From Paenibacillus sambharensis (lineage in GTDB: Bacteria > Bacillota > Bacilli > Paenibacillales > Paenibacillaceae): a stretch of 64,000 bases of DNA. The translations under genes and the position numbers were made by a program. Positions within the stretch are counted from its first letter, which is position 1. Every line of letters starts with the position of its first letter. Positions 36,097 to 46,916 of this stretch are shown piece by piece. The notes beneath the pieces were generated by a model. It saw only the letters and a program-made list of their open reading frames with translations, made no database searches and had not been told where the DNA came from. Location of the stretch: assembly GCF_003233845.1 (NCBI RefSeq), contig NZ_QKRB01000041.1, forward strand, positions 79,191 to 143,190, read 5' to 3'.

Positions 36097-36861
36097 ATGA
36101 AACGTGAAAGACTAATCGTATGGCTGTTTATTTTAACTGTAGGTGCTGCTGTGGCACTGGTTGCTTCTGCGAAAGGTGAAGAGCTGCTGACCTTCTCAGC
36201 CATTGTCGTATTATCAGCTGTATGCTTTGCTTACCTGAAGCCGCTGCAGAGCTTTGCCCTGCTGGTTGTCGAGATGCTTGGAACAGGCTTCTGGCTGGCC
36301 TTTCAAGGCTATATGAACGAATGGGACAGCTCCGAGCAAGCGCACGCAATTCTAACCAATCTGGCTTTCATGGCTTGTGTGATTTGTCTGTGGCTGACTG
36401 TCTCCCAGCTTGTCAAGTATGGACAGGCTTATTCCGAAATGAATGAAGAGCTGCAGGAGCTGCGCAAGTATGAGAAGGATGCTTCCGTGCTGACGATTAA
36501 TGAGTTCATGTACCGCATGGAATCGATTTTCGTGGCTATGCGCCGCCGTAAGGAGCAGGGTTATCTGCTTAAGATCAAGATCAATGCCGCCGGCAAGGAG
36601 TTTGCTAAGAAAAGCGTATTTCACGCTTTCGCTACAGCTGCTTTGAAATCGGTAAGAGAACAATATGATCTGGTTGGGAAAGTGTCCGATTATGAGCTCG
36701 TCGTTCTGCTTCAAAACACTAATCGTGATGGCGCGTCAATCGTAGAGGAGCGCTTTAAGGCTTACCTGCATCAAGAAGTGAACGTACCGGAGAGCTTCTA
36801 TGAAACCAGCCTGCTGGAGCTGCCGGATAATTGGAGCGATACGCAGGCTATTGTGGCCTGA
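36097..36861 (+). CDS. Membrane protein with degenerate GGDEF domain (YdaK-like)
   Basis: A 254-residue protein. Four hydrophobic segments lie in the first 110 residues, followed by a short coiled linker (YSEMNEELQELRKYEKD) and a domain that fits the end of a GGDEF fold: REQYDLVGKVSDYELVVLLQNTNRDGA corresponds in pieces to RxxDLVaRlGGDEFvvLL. The active-site GGDEF is replaced by VSDYE, so it should not make cyclic-di-GMP. It starts 30 bases before the end-to-end glycosyltransferase gene, as B. subtilis YdaK (a c-di-GMP receptor) accompanies YdaM. The inhibitory-site Arg is shifted by one position, so ligand binding is uncertain. AAGGTG precedes the ATG. Confidence 0.78.
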   Translation: MKRERLIVWLFILTVGAAVALVASAKGEELLTFSAIVVLSAVCFAYLKPLQSFALLVVEMLGTGFWLAFQGYMNEWDSSEQAHAILTNLAFMACVICLWLTVSQLVKYGQAYSEMNEELQELRKYEKDASVLTINEFMYRMESIFVAMRRRKEQGYLLKIKINAAGKEFAKKSVFHAFATAALKSVREQYDLVGKVSDYELVVLLQNTNRDGASIVEERFKAYLHQEVNVPESFYETSLLELPDNWSDTQAIVA

Positions 36862-36891
36862 TACACCATGTACAGCTAGAGGAGGCCCATA

Positions 36892-38112
36892 GTGAACACA
36901 ACCTTAATCATGATTGTCAGCTCCACCCTGTTCTGGACCCTGCTGGTGTTTTATTCAATCCTGACGGTAGCAGGGATCCTGTACCGCTCCAAACCGAATA
37001 CTTACAAGCCGCTGGAGCAATATCCGAGCGTCAGTATTTTCATCCCTGCACATAACGAAGGGAAAGTGCTCGCCGAAACACTCGATGCGATGGTCAAGCT
37101 GGAATATCCCGGGGAGCTTATCATTTATCTGCTTAATGACAATTCCAAGGATGAGACCGGAGAGATCGCGGATTTCTATGCCAGCACCTTCCCCCGGATC
37201 AAGCACATTCATGTGCCGCCCGGCAAGCCGAGCGGTAAATCACGTGTACTGAATTACGGGCTTTCCATATCTGATTCTGACTATATCTGCGTCTACGATG
37301 CCGACAATCAGCCGGAGCCGCAAGCACTGAAGCTGCTTGTTGAACGGGCAGAACAGGTTCCGGGAGCAGTAGGCGCCGTCGGATATGTCTGGACGGTTAA
37401 CGAAACGAAGAACTGGCTTACCCGTATGATTGCGATGGAATTCAAGGTTTTCCAGCTCCTGATGCAGAGCGGCCGCTGGCTGATGTTCAAGACTGGCTCG
37501 CTAACGGGGACGAATATGCTGGTATCGAGGGAAACGATGATCAAGAACGGCGGATGGGATCCCTACGCACTCGCAGAAGATGCCGATCTGACCATGACCA
37601 TTACCGCAGCAGGCGGCCTGCTCCCGATCGTACCTGAATCCAGGACCTGGGAACAGGAACCGGAGACGTTCCGCGTGTGGCTCAAGCAGCGTACGCGCTG
37701 GATGGAGGGCAACCTGTATATTATCTTCAAGAGTCTGCGCAAGCCGAGCTGGTTCAAGGGACGCACAGCCGCCCACTCCTTCCATCAGCTTCTTGTGTAT
37801 GTAGGATTTGTTCTGCTGCTCATCATCTCTGATATCTGGTTCATCCTAGGGCTCCTGGGCAAAGCGGGAACGGACATTACCACACCGCTGCTTATTCTCT
37901 GGTTCCAGTCTTACCTGGTTTACCTCATGCAGTTGTTCAGCGCGCTGACAGTCGACCGGTCATTGACACCGATGAATATGTTTATAGCTGTCATTATGTA
38001 CTTCACTTATGCCCAGCTGTTCATGGTTCTGCTCGTCCGGGCTCTCTACTTCCAGGTCAAGAAAGCATGGAAGAAAGAGGATGTCGTATGGGACAAGACC
38101 GTACGATTCTAG
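36892..38112 (+). CDS. Family 2 glycosyltransferase for exopolysaccharide (YdaM/PgaC/IcaA-like)
   Basis: A 406-residue processive-type GT2 enzyme. An N-terminal membrane helix is followed by the catalytic domain: VSIFIPAHNEG, LNDNSKDET, the metal-binding VYDADNQPEP, the catalytic-base EDADLTMT, and the QxxRW motif (QRTRW). Two to three membrane helices close the protein (FHQLLVYVGFVLLLIISD and beyond). It should polymerise and extrude a polysaccharide, as cellulose or PNAG synthases do. The start is GTG with GAGGAGG upstream. With its neighbours it resembles ydaM of B. subtilis. No BcsB-like partner (YdaN) is present. Confidence 0.92.
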   Translation: MNTTLIMIVSSTLFWTLLVFYSILTVAGILYRSKPNTYKPLEQYPSVSIFIPAHNEGKVLAETLDAMVKLEYPGELIIYLLNDNSKDETGEIADFYASTFPRIKHIHVPPGKPSGKSRVLNYGLSISDSDYICVYDADNQPEPQALKLLVERAEQVPGAVGAVGYVWTVNETKNWLTRMIAMEFKVFQLLMQSGRWLMFKTGSLTGTNMLVSRETMIKNGGWDPYALAEDADLTMTITAAGGLLPIVPESRTWEQEPETFRVWLKQRTRWMEGNLYIIFKSLRKPSWFKGRTAAHSFHQLLVYVGFVLLLIISDIWFILGLLGKAGTDITTPLLILWFQSYLVYLMQLFSALTVDRSLTPMNMFIAVIMYFTYAQLFMVLLVRALYFQVKKAWKKEDVVWDKTVRF

Positions 38113-38160
38113 AATTCATACATTAGCAATTACAAATCCTAAATTCTGCACATCACATTA

Positions 38161-38198
38161 AAGGCATGCCCTGTGTCGCATAGACACCGGCATGCCTT
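38161..38198. terminator. Bidirectional terminator between glycosyltransferase and GH8 genes
   Basis: AAGGCATGCC (38161-38170) pairs perfectly with GGCATGCCTT (38189-38198), with an inner GTGTC/GACAC stem. It lies between convergent genes. Confidence 0.85.
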
Positions 38199-38204
38199 CT
38201 CTCG

Positions 38205-39314
38205 TTAGATGAGCTTAAGATTGATTAATGCCTGCTCCGCCAACAGGGCGTATAGATTGTCGAAGGAATAAGAATCGCCGCCGCTGACATAGCCGCCATA
38301 CATTGGATCCTGCGGGTCATTCACCCGCCAGACGGTCATCCGGTTATACAAATCTAACGCGAAGCTGCGGTCACCAGATTCCAGTGCATACAGGATCGAC
38401 AGTCCATATAACGCCGGGCATTCGAAGGTAACACTTGGAGCTGCGGTTGTACGATCATAGCCTGCGACAAGATACTTGTAGGCATAGAAGTCCTTCTTGA
38501 TCAGCTTGTATAGAGCCGGCGAGGTCTGGCCGTTCTGAGCACGGTGCAGGGCGATATACACCTGGTCAATCATGTTAATGGTTGAGTCGTAAGTGAACTG
38601 CTTCGTTGCGATGTTATAATTTTTCGGGAAAAACGTCCCGTCTGTCGGCATTGTCTTCAGCAGATTAAGATTCTGGTTCATGACCGACTTGTCGATCTGG
38701 CGGTTGCTGTACATCCGTTTAAGTGCTGAAGGCACAATGTAAGAGAGCGTGACCGATTCAGATACATAGCCGGACATTTCATCATAATAATCGGCAAACA
38801 GCCCGCTGCGTCCGTTATTCGTCCTGCTGAATGTGCTCAGCTTATCGGCCATCTGCTTATACTCCGGTTTTCCCCACTTCTGGTTCGCACTGTACAGCGC
38901 GTCTATTATCTTATGGTCATCAATCAGCGCATTCGTTGTCACTCCGCTTGTCCCGTCGGCAGACAGCTTCCAGTAGACAAGCCCCGATGCGGACAAGTAA
39001 TTGCGCAGCAATTGGTCATAACCACTCTTAAACAAAGCAGCATCGTTCTTAAGTACAGCATAGTTCATCCATAGGCCAAGCGACTCGGACAGCGACTCTC
39101 TTCCGCCAGCCATATTGGGGTCAGCCGACGATTGAGCGGAGCTCAGGCGTGTGGCAATCGTTCCATTGGGATTGTACAGATGGGTTTGAATGAAGGCTTC
39201 TGTTGGGGAAAGAGTAACGGCTGATGCATGCGCGGCAGGTGCCGCGGCACTTACCGTCAGCAATACGGCGAGACCAGCCATGATACGGCGTCCAGAAGAC
39301 AGCATATTGAACAT
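38205..39314 (-). CDS. Secreted GH8-like glycoside hydrolase (YdaJ-like), copy 1
   Basis: A 369-residue exported protein. A signal peptide covers about residues 1-31 (GRRIMAGLAVLLTVSAAAPAAHASA). The mature part is an alpha/alpha-barrel of the GH8 type: ESLSESLGLWMNYAV contains the presumed acid Glu, and TTNALIDDHKIIDAL contains the presumed Asp. I place the start at the ATG at 39314, 8 bases after GAGGAG, rather than at a GTG just upstream. It is similar along its full length to the next gene. In B. subtilis and Listeria such enzymes trim or release the exopolysaccharide made by the adjacent synthase, which is the likely role here. Confidence 0.85.
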   Translation of the reverse strand: MFNMLSSGRRIMAGLAVLLTVSAAAPAAHASAVTLSPTEAFIQTHLYNPNGTIATRLSSAQSSADPNMAGGRESLSESLGLWMNYAVLKNDAALFKSGYDQLLRNYLSASGLVYWKLSADGTSGVTTNALIDDHKIIDALYSANQKWGKPEYKQMADKLSTFSRTNNGRSGLFADYYDEMSGYVSESVTLSYIVPSALKRMYSNRQIDKSVMNQNLNLLKTMPTDGTFFPKNYNIATKQFTYDSTINMIDQVYIALHRAQNGQTSPALYKLIKKDFYAYKYLVAGYDRTTAAPSVTFECPALYGLSILYALESGDRSFALDLYNRMTVWRVNDPQDPMYGGYVSGGDSYSFDNLYALLAEQALINLKLI

Positions 39315-39490
39315 GTGGACCACTCCTCACGATTTATACAAAACCGGCAGCCCGGCTGTCTTAGCTTGCGCCTTAGACCCGTTGCTTTGCGTCATTGCCT
39401 TTCGGCAATTTTGCCTTTACAGAAAGAGTTATTGGTTTATACTGCCTATCTTACAACACCATTCGACAATCGCGGAATAGACAATTAGAC

Positions 39491-40561
39491 CTAATTAAGT
39501 TCAGATTCAGCCAATAACGGAAACAGATTATCGAAGATATGGGTATTGCTATCAAAGACATACCCTCCTTCAAACCGCTCATCCAATCCGCGCATCCCCC
39601 TGAGCCGCTCCCATATCTTCCCGGCAAATTCACGGTCACCCGTCTGCAGCGCGAGCAGAACAGCCAGCCCGTAAGCGGAGGGTGACTCGTAAGAGACGTC
39701 GGGCTCCAGACTTTGCGCATCATAACGGCCGTAAAACAGGGACCGTTCCTGGAATTCGGAACGCAGGAAATCCATTAGCGCCAGCGGTTCCCTCCCAGCC
39801 TCATCAGCATGAATCGCAATGATTAGCTGGTCCAGAATATTCACAGAGGAATCATAGGAGTAAGCTTGCGTTATGACGTCGTATGATTTGGGGACAAACG
39901 GTCCCTCAGACGGCATACTGATAAGCAGACTCACATACTGATCGTACTCGTGCTGATTAATCAGCCGCTGCTCAAGCATCGCCTTCAGGGCAGCAGTGTC
40001 CACATACACCAGACTCAAGGTAGTAGAGGTCTCGCCAAGCTTAAAGTCATGAAAATCCGTCAGATAGCCGTTCACTTGCCCTTCTTTCATTAAATGACGG
40101 GCAATTCTGCCGGCTGTGTCCAGATAGTCCTGCGTGCCCCACAGCTGATAAGCCTGCAGAAGAGCTCCTATAATTCTAAAATCATCGCCAAGCGCATTCG
40201 TCGTAACAAGGGCTTGTCCATTCGGCTGAAGCTTCCATTTAATATAAGGGTCAGGCCCCATGAAGATTTCGGTCAGCATCTTATGGCTGCTGCGGAATAG
40301 CTCTCTATTCTCTTCTCTAACCGCATACAGCATCCATAGCCCGAGCGATTCAGAGAGCGCTTCCCTTCCGGCCGCAAGATCAGGATGAACACTCTCCGCC
40401 TCCTGAAGATAGGTTGCCAGAGTCCCGTTCGCATTGCTCATCGAGGTGCGTATGAAGGTTTCTGTCGGGGACACCTGATCCTCCTTACTATACAGATAAG
40501 CACCCAATCCGAGCATGGCGCAAATCACTGCCACAGCTGTTACAACCTGCCTGTTCTTCAA
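39491..40561 (-). CDS. GH8-like glycoside hydrolase (YdaJ-like), copy 2, membrane-anchored or secreted
   Basis: A 356-residue paralogue of the preceding GH8-like protein: SPTETFIRTSMSNANGTL, GREALSESLGLWMLYAV and ALVTTNALGDDFRIIGAL align with the matching parts of copy 1. The N-terminus (MKNRQVVTAVAVICAMLGLGAYLYS) looks like an uncleaved anchor or signal peptide without an obvious cleavage site. The start is TTG with GGGAGGTG 5 bases upstream. It lies upstream of copy 1 in the same direction, with 176 bases between them, so a tandem duplication followed by divergence is likely. Confidence 0.85.
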   Translation of the reverse strand: MKNRQVVTAVAVICAMLGLGAYLYSKEDQVSPTETFIRTSMSNANGTLATYLQEAESVHPDLAAGREALSESLGLWMLYAVREENRELFRSSHKMLTEIFMGPDPYIKWKLQPNGQALVTTNALGDDFRIIGALLQAYQLWGTQDYLDTAGRIARHLMKEGQVNGYLTDFHDFKLGETSTTLSLVYVDTAALKAMLEQRLINQHEYDQYVSLLISMPSEGPFVPKSYDVITQAYSYDSSVNILDQLIIAIHADEAGREPLALMDFLRSEFQERSLFYGRYDAQSLEPDVSYESPSAYGLAVLLALQTGDREFAGKIWERLRGMRGLDERFEGGYVFDSNTHIFDNLFPLLAESELN

Positions 40562-40748
40562 CCCGGCACCTCCCGTGTCTCACACCAATAGTCTTACTTC
40601 ATTATAAGCAACACTGGACTAAAGGTCGATGTTCTACGCCGCTAGACCCAAAAATTAATTTGACGTTAGGCAATGGAATGGATAATATTTATAGGAATGA
40701 GAAAGTAATCCTCCATTTCTTTGATTAATGACATAGGAGACATTTCTG

Positions 40749-42437
40749 ATGAGAAAATCTATAGTTGTATGCATGTTAATTGCCATGCTGGCTTCGTTAG
40801 CCCCACAACCACACGGGAAGACCGCAGCTGCCAGTTCGGGGTCGGCGCCAAAACAGGAAACAAGAGCGCTCATCGTATACAGTCTGGCTCAGAAGGAGGA
40901 TATCCATCAGGTACGGATTCTTGACATGCTGGCAGGGCATTTCTCCAGGAACAGCACGGTCATTTCCGATGAAGAAATCGCCAGCGTGTCCGGTGAAGCA
41001 TACACCCATCTATTCTACTACGGCCTGCAGCAGAAGGAGCTGCCGGGTGAACTCATAAGATTCGTCGAAGAATTCAAAGGCCCCGCCATGCTGATCAATG
41101 AGAATGTCAGGCAGTTTCCCGGAAGATACGGCTTCGTTACCCGCAATAATTCCGTTCTTACGAGTGCAGTCACAACAACCTCTTCTGGTGAACTAACAGT
41201 CCTTCCGGAAGAGCGGCTGGCGACTGAAGTTCAAGTGGGCCCAGATGCCGAAATACTGATGTCAGGCACGACGGCCCAGGGCGAAGTGCCGCTGCTGGCC
41301 CGCAAGGGCAGTTCCTATTATCTGGCCTCAGCATCGTTATTTAATCCCATGGGTTATCTGCTTGGGGAGACCTTGTTTTCCTTCTTCGGTCAGGAAGGCA
41401 GTCGTCAGCCAACCCTTTACCTCCGTCTGGAAGACATTCACCCGAAATCAGAGCACAAGAAAGTCATGGAAATTGCAAAGTACCTGAAGAGCAAGAACAT
41501 TCCGTATATGCTGTCGGTCATCCCCGTCTATACGAATCCCGAAACGCAGAAGGAAATTCATCTCGAGGATTCACCGAAGCTTGTCAAAGCCCTTCGCTAT
41601 GCTCAGGATAATGGGGGCAGTATCGTACTGCACGGCTACCGCCATCAATACAGGAGTTCCGAGACAGGCGAGGGCTTCGAATATTGGGATGCGGAATATG
41701 ATCACCCCATAACTCAGCCAGCCAGTGAGCAATCATATAGCCGGGATCATTTTGATACCGAGGAAGCTTATGAGGCTTACCTCAAAGAGGGACAAGCCTT
41801 TGAAGAACGTTATGTCAAGGAGACGCTGGAGAAGGGTGTACAGGAGCTGATCGACCTTAAGCTCTACCCGCTTGCTTTTGAAGCGCCTCACTATGCCATG
41901 TCTTCAACCGGTTATGCGACTGTCGCCAGCCACTTTTCCACCTATGTCGGCCAGCTGCAGTTATCTGATTTGACCTGGACAAGCAATTACGCACCACTCT
42001 ATGAGAGCTATCCCAGCTATCTGAAGGGCATGAGGCTGCTCCCCGAGACGATTGGATACGTAGAGAATGGAGATCAGAACGGTGTGGCCGCCATGATGAA
42101 GAAAGCCTCTATTTATGAGCACTATACAGATTCCTATATTGCAGGCTTCTATCATCCTTATCTGGGCTTCGATCTGCTGGAGTCACTGATTGGCGAAATG
42201 CAGATGATCAAGAATGCCAAGTGGCTCGATCTGAAGAACATGGATAATGAAGTCAGCGTTTCGAATATTTCCATCCGCTCGTCCGGTGGTTTGATTCAGG
42301 TTGAGGTTGACGGCCAGCTGATTGCGGAAGACGAAGACACCAATTATGTGCAGCAGGGCTTTCCCTACGCAGCCATTCTGGTTGCTGTCCTAATTACCGT
42401 ATTTATCATCCGGCGACGCCGGGCAGCGCAGGCTTGA
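40749..42437 (+). CDS. DUF2334 polysaccharide deacetylase-like membrane protein (YdaL-like)
   Basis: A 562-residue protein with an N-terminal signal peptide or anchor (MRKSIVVCMLIAMLASLAPQ) and a C-terminal membrane helix (AAILVAVLITVFIIRRRRA), so the bulk lies outside the cell. The DUF2334 domain, related to polysaccharide deacetylases, runs from about residue 215 (PTLYLRLEDIHPKSEH) through VLHGYRHQY and AFEAPHYAMS, the motifs for metal binding. It matches B. subtilis YdaL and would deacetylate or otherwise modify the exopolysaccharide. GGAG precedes the ATG. It diverges from the GH8 pair. Confidence 0.88.
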   Translation: MRKSIVVCMLIAMLASLAPQPHGKTAAASSGSAPKQETRALIVYSLAQKEDIHQVRILDMLAGHFSRNSTVISDEEIASVSGEAYTHLFYYGLQQKELPGELIRFVEEFKGPAMLINENVRQFPGRYGFVTRNNSVLTSAVTTTSSGELTVLPEERLATEVQVGPDAEILMSGTTAQGEVPLLARKGSSYYLASASLFNPMGYLLGETLFSFFGQEGSRQPTLYLRLEDIHPKSEHKKVMEIAKYLKSKNIPYMLSVIPVYTNPETQKEIHLEDSPKLVKALRYAQDNGGSIVLHGYRHQYRSSETGEGFEYWDAEYDHPITQPASEQSYSRDHFDTEEAYEAYLKEGQAFEERYVKETLEKGVQELIDLKLYPLAFEAPHYAMSSTGYATVASHFSTYVGQLQLSDLTWTSNYAPLYESYPSYLKGMRLLPETIGYVENGDQNGVAAMMKKASIYEHYTDSYIAGFYHPYLGFDLLESLIGEMQMIKNAKWLDLKNMDNEVSVSNISIRSSGGLIQVEVDGQLIAEDEDTNYVQQGFPYAAILVAVLITVFIIRRRRAAQA

Positions 42438-42446
42438 CTCATAAGG

Positions 42447-42490
42447 CAAGCGGGAGACTCAGCTTGAGTCCCCCGCTTGTTCTTGTTCAC
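42447..42490. terminator. Terminator between DUF2334 gene and methyltransferase gene
   Basis: CAAGCGGG (42447-42454) pairs with CCCGCTTG (42472-42479), with inner GACT/AGTC, then TTCTTGTTC on the plus strand. It lies between convergent genes. Confidence 0.75.
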
Positions 42491-43266
42491 TATTGAATCT
42501 GACTAGCCTTCCTTAACAGCTTCCTTGCCACAATCATGAACCGGTGCTCCATGCTTTCCACATATCCTCGGCGTTCAAGCTTCTCCTGCAGAGAAGTTAG
42601 TCTGTCATAGCATCTTTCGACCGAGAAGCCGGGAAATTCCCACTCGATAATCTTGGCATAATAGACAAGAGCACCGATATCGCGGAACCGGATGACCGGA
42701 AACGCCTCCGCGCTCTGCACGATAGTAAAGCCTGCTTCGATTAACTTCTCGCTGGCACGCTCCAGCTTCCACTCCTCGTCTGCCTTCGCGGCTTCGTCGC
42801 CCAGCAGGCAAGAAGACAGCTCACGATTATTCCAGCCCCCCACCTGCTGGGTGATGAACATACCGCCGGGCTTTAATACCCGCTGTACTTCCTGCGGCGA
42901 GTAAGCTTCATGCCGATTGATTACTAGATCAAAAAAATTTGAATCGTAAGGCAGCTCTTCATCATTCTCAATGAAGCTGACAGCTATTCCATAAGCCGGA
43001 AGCTTGTGCCTGCAAAGCTCGTAGTTTGGAGGATATGCTTCTGTCGCAAAGGTTCGTTCCCTAGGTGGGCTCAGGGACACCAGAAACTCGCCTCCGCCTG
43101 TTCCCATGTCCAGCATGGTCTTATCGCCTGTCATGGAGGCCAATACTAGTTCTCTGTAATCCCAGGGAAGCGGATCTTCATCGACTCTTCCTTCAAAGAA
43201 ATCGAAATTCCAGCCTTCAAATGTCCGCTGTTCTTCTAACAACCACTGCTTCATAAATTCTGTCAT
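42490..43266 (-). CDS. Class I SAM-dependent methyltransferase
   Basis: A 258-residue Rossmann-fold methyltransferase. Motif I, which binds S-adenosylmethionine, is MLDMGTGGGEFL; motif II is TFATEAYPPNYELC and the acidic loop is FFDLVINRHEAY followed by VLKPGGMFITQQVGGWN. The substrate is not evident; the family includes small-molecule and tRNA methyltransferases. A GAGGGG site precedes the ATG. It is a single gene in the opposite direction from the exopolysaccharide gene before it. Confidence 0.88.
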   Translation of the reverse strand: MTEFMKQWLLEEQRTFEGWNFDFFEGRVDEDPLPWDYRELVLASMTGDKTMLDMGTGGGEFLVSLSPPRERTFATEAYPPNYELCRHKLPAYGIAVSFIENDEELPYDSNFFDLVINRHEAYSPQEVQRVLKPGGMFITQQVGGWNNRELSSCLLGDEAAKADEEWKLERASEKLIEAGFTIVQSAEAFPVIRFRDIGALVYYAKIIEWEFPGFSVERCYDRLTSLQEKLERRGYVESMEHRFMIVARKLLRKASQIQ

Positions 43267-43520
43267 CTGTTCGTGCCCCTCTCACTAGTGAATCACGTGA
43301 GAACCGGTGCAGCCGAACCTATCATCCGATAACAAGCCAGTCTATAGCCCGGTACAATCTGTTATCAGATTGCGCTCAACTGCACCGGGCAGTTACCTCG
43401 CGGCATCACCATTGCTGCCAACCTCCACCTATCTACTTTCTCACATTATCTTATAGCAGCGGCTGTCTGATTGTACAGCATATAGTCTGTGTCAGCAGAC
43501 TGGCTTACAGGCTTACAGGC

Positions 43521-45209
43521 TCACAGCATACCTGCTGCTGCCTCCGCTGCTTCTGACGGCACGACCGCGTCATGCAGCTGCCGTTCCAGATCACCGCGGT
43601 ATGCCGCTGCACGCTGCTCGCTCCAGCCCAAGCGGTCAGCCATGACGGATAGAACAGGCAGCATCCACCTTGTGACATAATCGATATCAAAGAAAAGTGT
43701 ACCTGTACGCCGCATGAAAAAATCGACCGGTGTTACGGCCATTTCCTTCTCGATTGCGTACATGAGCTCAGCGTAGACATTAACTGGCAGATTGTATGCA
43801 GCTGCAGCTGGCGCAAAGTCATCCATTCGCCCAAAGATCCAGTCTACATTGCTTCCGTATCTTCTGACCAGACGTTCCGCAGTCTCCTTGCCCAGACCTT
43901 TCGAAGTCCCTGCAGACGTCATGGTTCTTACAAATGTCTCGAAATCTCCCCACTTCGTAAAGTCCCCGCCGCTTATCGGCAGTGAAGCCGTCACACATGG
44001 TCCAAAGGTGCCTCCACCCTCAGCTGCGAGCTGTGCCGCGAGCCGGTCGGTAACCGTCTCGGCCATCTTCCGGTACCCGGTCAGCTTGCCCCCGGCTATG
44101 GTCAGCAGACCAGAGGGCGAAAGGAAGATTTCATCCTTGCGGGAAACCTCAGATGGCGACTTGCCTTCTTCGTAGATGAGCGGACGAAGTCCCGCCCAGC
44201 TTGATTCCACATCAGATTCCGTAACCCGTACATCCGGGAACATATACCGGATTGACTGCAAAATATAATCACGGTCAGCAGCTGTCATCGTGGGATGAGC
44301 AATATCGCCGCTGTAGTCGGTATCCGTTGTACCGACATAGGTTTTGCCGTCCCGGGGGATGGCGAAGACCATCCGCTTGTCGGGGGTATCGAAATAGACC
44401 GCTTGGCGAAGCGGAAAACGCGTCTGGTCGAATACGAGATGAACCCCCTTCGTCAAGCGGAGTGTCTTGCCCTTCTTCGACTGGTCAAGCTCACGGATGG
44501 AGTCGACCCAGGGGCCGGCGGCATTAACGATTTTCCGGGCGCGGATCGTTATCGTACCTCCCTCAATCATGTCACGCGCCTGCAATCCGCACAGCTTGCC
44601 TTCCTCATACAGCAGCTTCCCCGCTCTGAGGTAATTGGCCGCATCGGCTCCCCGCTCCACAGCACGCTTCAGAACTTCAATCGTCAGGCGGGCATCGTCC
44701 GTCCGGTACTCAACGTAATCTCCGCCTCCAAGAAGTCCTTCCTGCTTGAGCAGCGGCTCACGGACTAGTGTCTCCTCACGGCTTAGCATTACTCGGCGTT
44801 CCGACCTCTTCACGCCTGCCAGGCGATCATAAACAAGGAGTCCAAGCGAGGTTGTAAACGAGCCAAATGTCCCCCCCTTGTGAAAAGGCAGCAGCATCCG
44901 CTCAGGTGTTGTCACATGCTGGCCGTTCCGGTAGACAACCTCACGCTCCTTCCCCACCTCCGCAACCATCTTGACCTCCAGCTGCTTCAGATAACGCAGT
45001 CCGCCGTGAACCAGCTTGGTTGAGCGGCTTGACGTGCCTGCCGCAAAGTCCTGCATATCAATCAGCGCCGTCTTCATGCCTCTTGTCACAGCATCAAGTG
45101 CGATACCGGCGCCTGTTATCCCGCCTCCAATAATCAGTACATCGTATTGCTCATTCGATAACTGCTTTATTACATTCATCCTTTCGACGCTTGAGAAATT
45201 CCCGTTCAT
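43521..45209 (-). CDS. glpD: Aerobic glycerol-3-phosphate dehydrogenase (GlpD)
   Basis: A 562-residue FAD enzyme that oxidises glycerol-3-phosphate to dihydroxyacetone phosphate at the membrane. DVLIIGGGITGAGIALDAVTRG is the FAD-binding motif (given here as its known pattern), LVHGGLRYLKQLEVKMV follows, and the C-terminal helical domain is present. I place the start at 45209, with GGGGGG 6 bases before that ATG; the frame extends 63 bases further into the leader hairpin and no initiation there is likely. Control is by its own promoter and a GlpP-type leader terminator. It is third after glpP and glpK in gene order. Confidence 0.96.
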   Translation of the reverse strand: MNGNFSSVERMNVIKQLSNEQYDVLIIGGGITGAGIALDAVTRGMKTALIDMQDFAAGTSSRSTKLVHGGLRYLKQLEVKMVAEVGKEREVVYRNGQHVTTPERMLLPFHKGGTFGSFTTSLGLLVYDRLAGVKRSERRVMLSREETLVREPLLKQEGLLGGGDYVEYRTDDARLTIEVLKRAVERGADAANYLRAGKLLYEEGKLCGLQARDMIEGGTITIRARKIVNAAGPWVDSIRELDQSKKGKTLRLTKGVHLVFDQTRFPLRQAVYFDTPDKRMVFAIPRDGKTYVGTTDTDYSGDIAHPTMTAADRDYILQSIRYMFPDVRVTESDVESSWAGLRPLIYEEGKSPSEVSRKDEIFLSPSGLLTIAGGKLTGYRKMAETVTDRLAAQLAAEGGGTFGPCVTASLPISGGDFTKWGDFETFVRTMTSAGTSKGLGKETAERLVRRYGSNVDWIFGRMDDFAPAAAAYNLPVNVYAELMYAIEKEMAVTPVDFFMRRTGTLFFDIDYVTRWMLPVLSVMADRLGWSEQRAAAYRGDLERQLHDAVVPSEAAEAAAGML

Positions 45210-45384
45210 GCCAGACCCCCCTATGTTATGAACCAATGCTTCCTTCTTTCGGAAAACAACAAAAGAGACCACGAACTCCCTGCCCGCGTTAACACGCAGG
45301 ACAAGGCTTCGTGGTCTCTCCTAATCTCCGACCGGTTTATTAACTTGTTGTGATTATTATAACACAAGGGGATTACGGTGCCAA
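45210..45384 (-). promoter_or_regulatory. glpD promoter and GlpP-responsive leader terminator
   Basis: On the minus strand a near-consensus promoter has -35 TTGGCA (45379-45384), a 17-bp spacer, and -10 TATAAT (45356-45361). The leader of about 140 bases contains a 12-bp perfect stem, AGAGACCACGAA (45264-45275) with TTCGTGGTCTCT (45308-45319), followed by TTTTGTTGTTTT. This is an intrinsic terminator placed between promoter and gene, the arrangement by which GlpP controls B. subtilis glpD: with glycerol-3-phosphate, GlpP binds the leader and transcription reads through. Confidence 0.85.
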
Positions 45385-45404
45385 CCAGGCCAGTTACCTA
45401 GTAG

Positions 45405-46910
<1,506 letters not shown>

Positions 46911-46916
46911 CTAACT

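Noticed and set aside
43347..43390. Branched hairpin GCCCGGT/ACCGGGC with inner AATCTG/CAGATT after glpD as an RNA gene or terminator
   Set aside because: It has no T-run and no match to a known RNA family; it may be a weak terminator but I cannot support it.
43502..43527. Three copies of a GGCTTACAG-like 9-mer at the end of glpD
   Set aside because: Very short tandem repeat overlapping the stop codon; probably slippage with no function evident.
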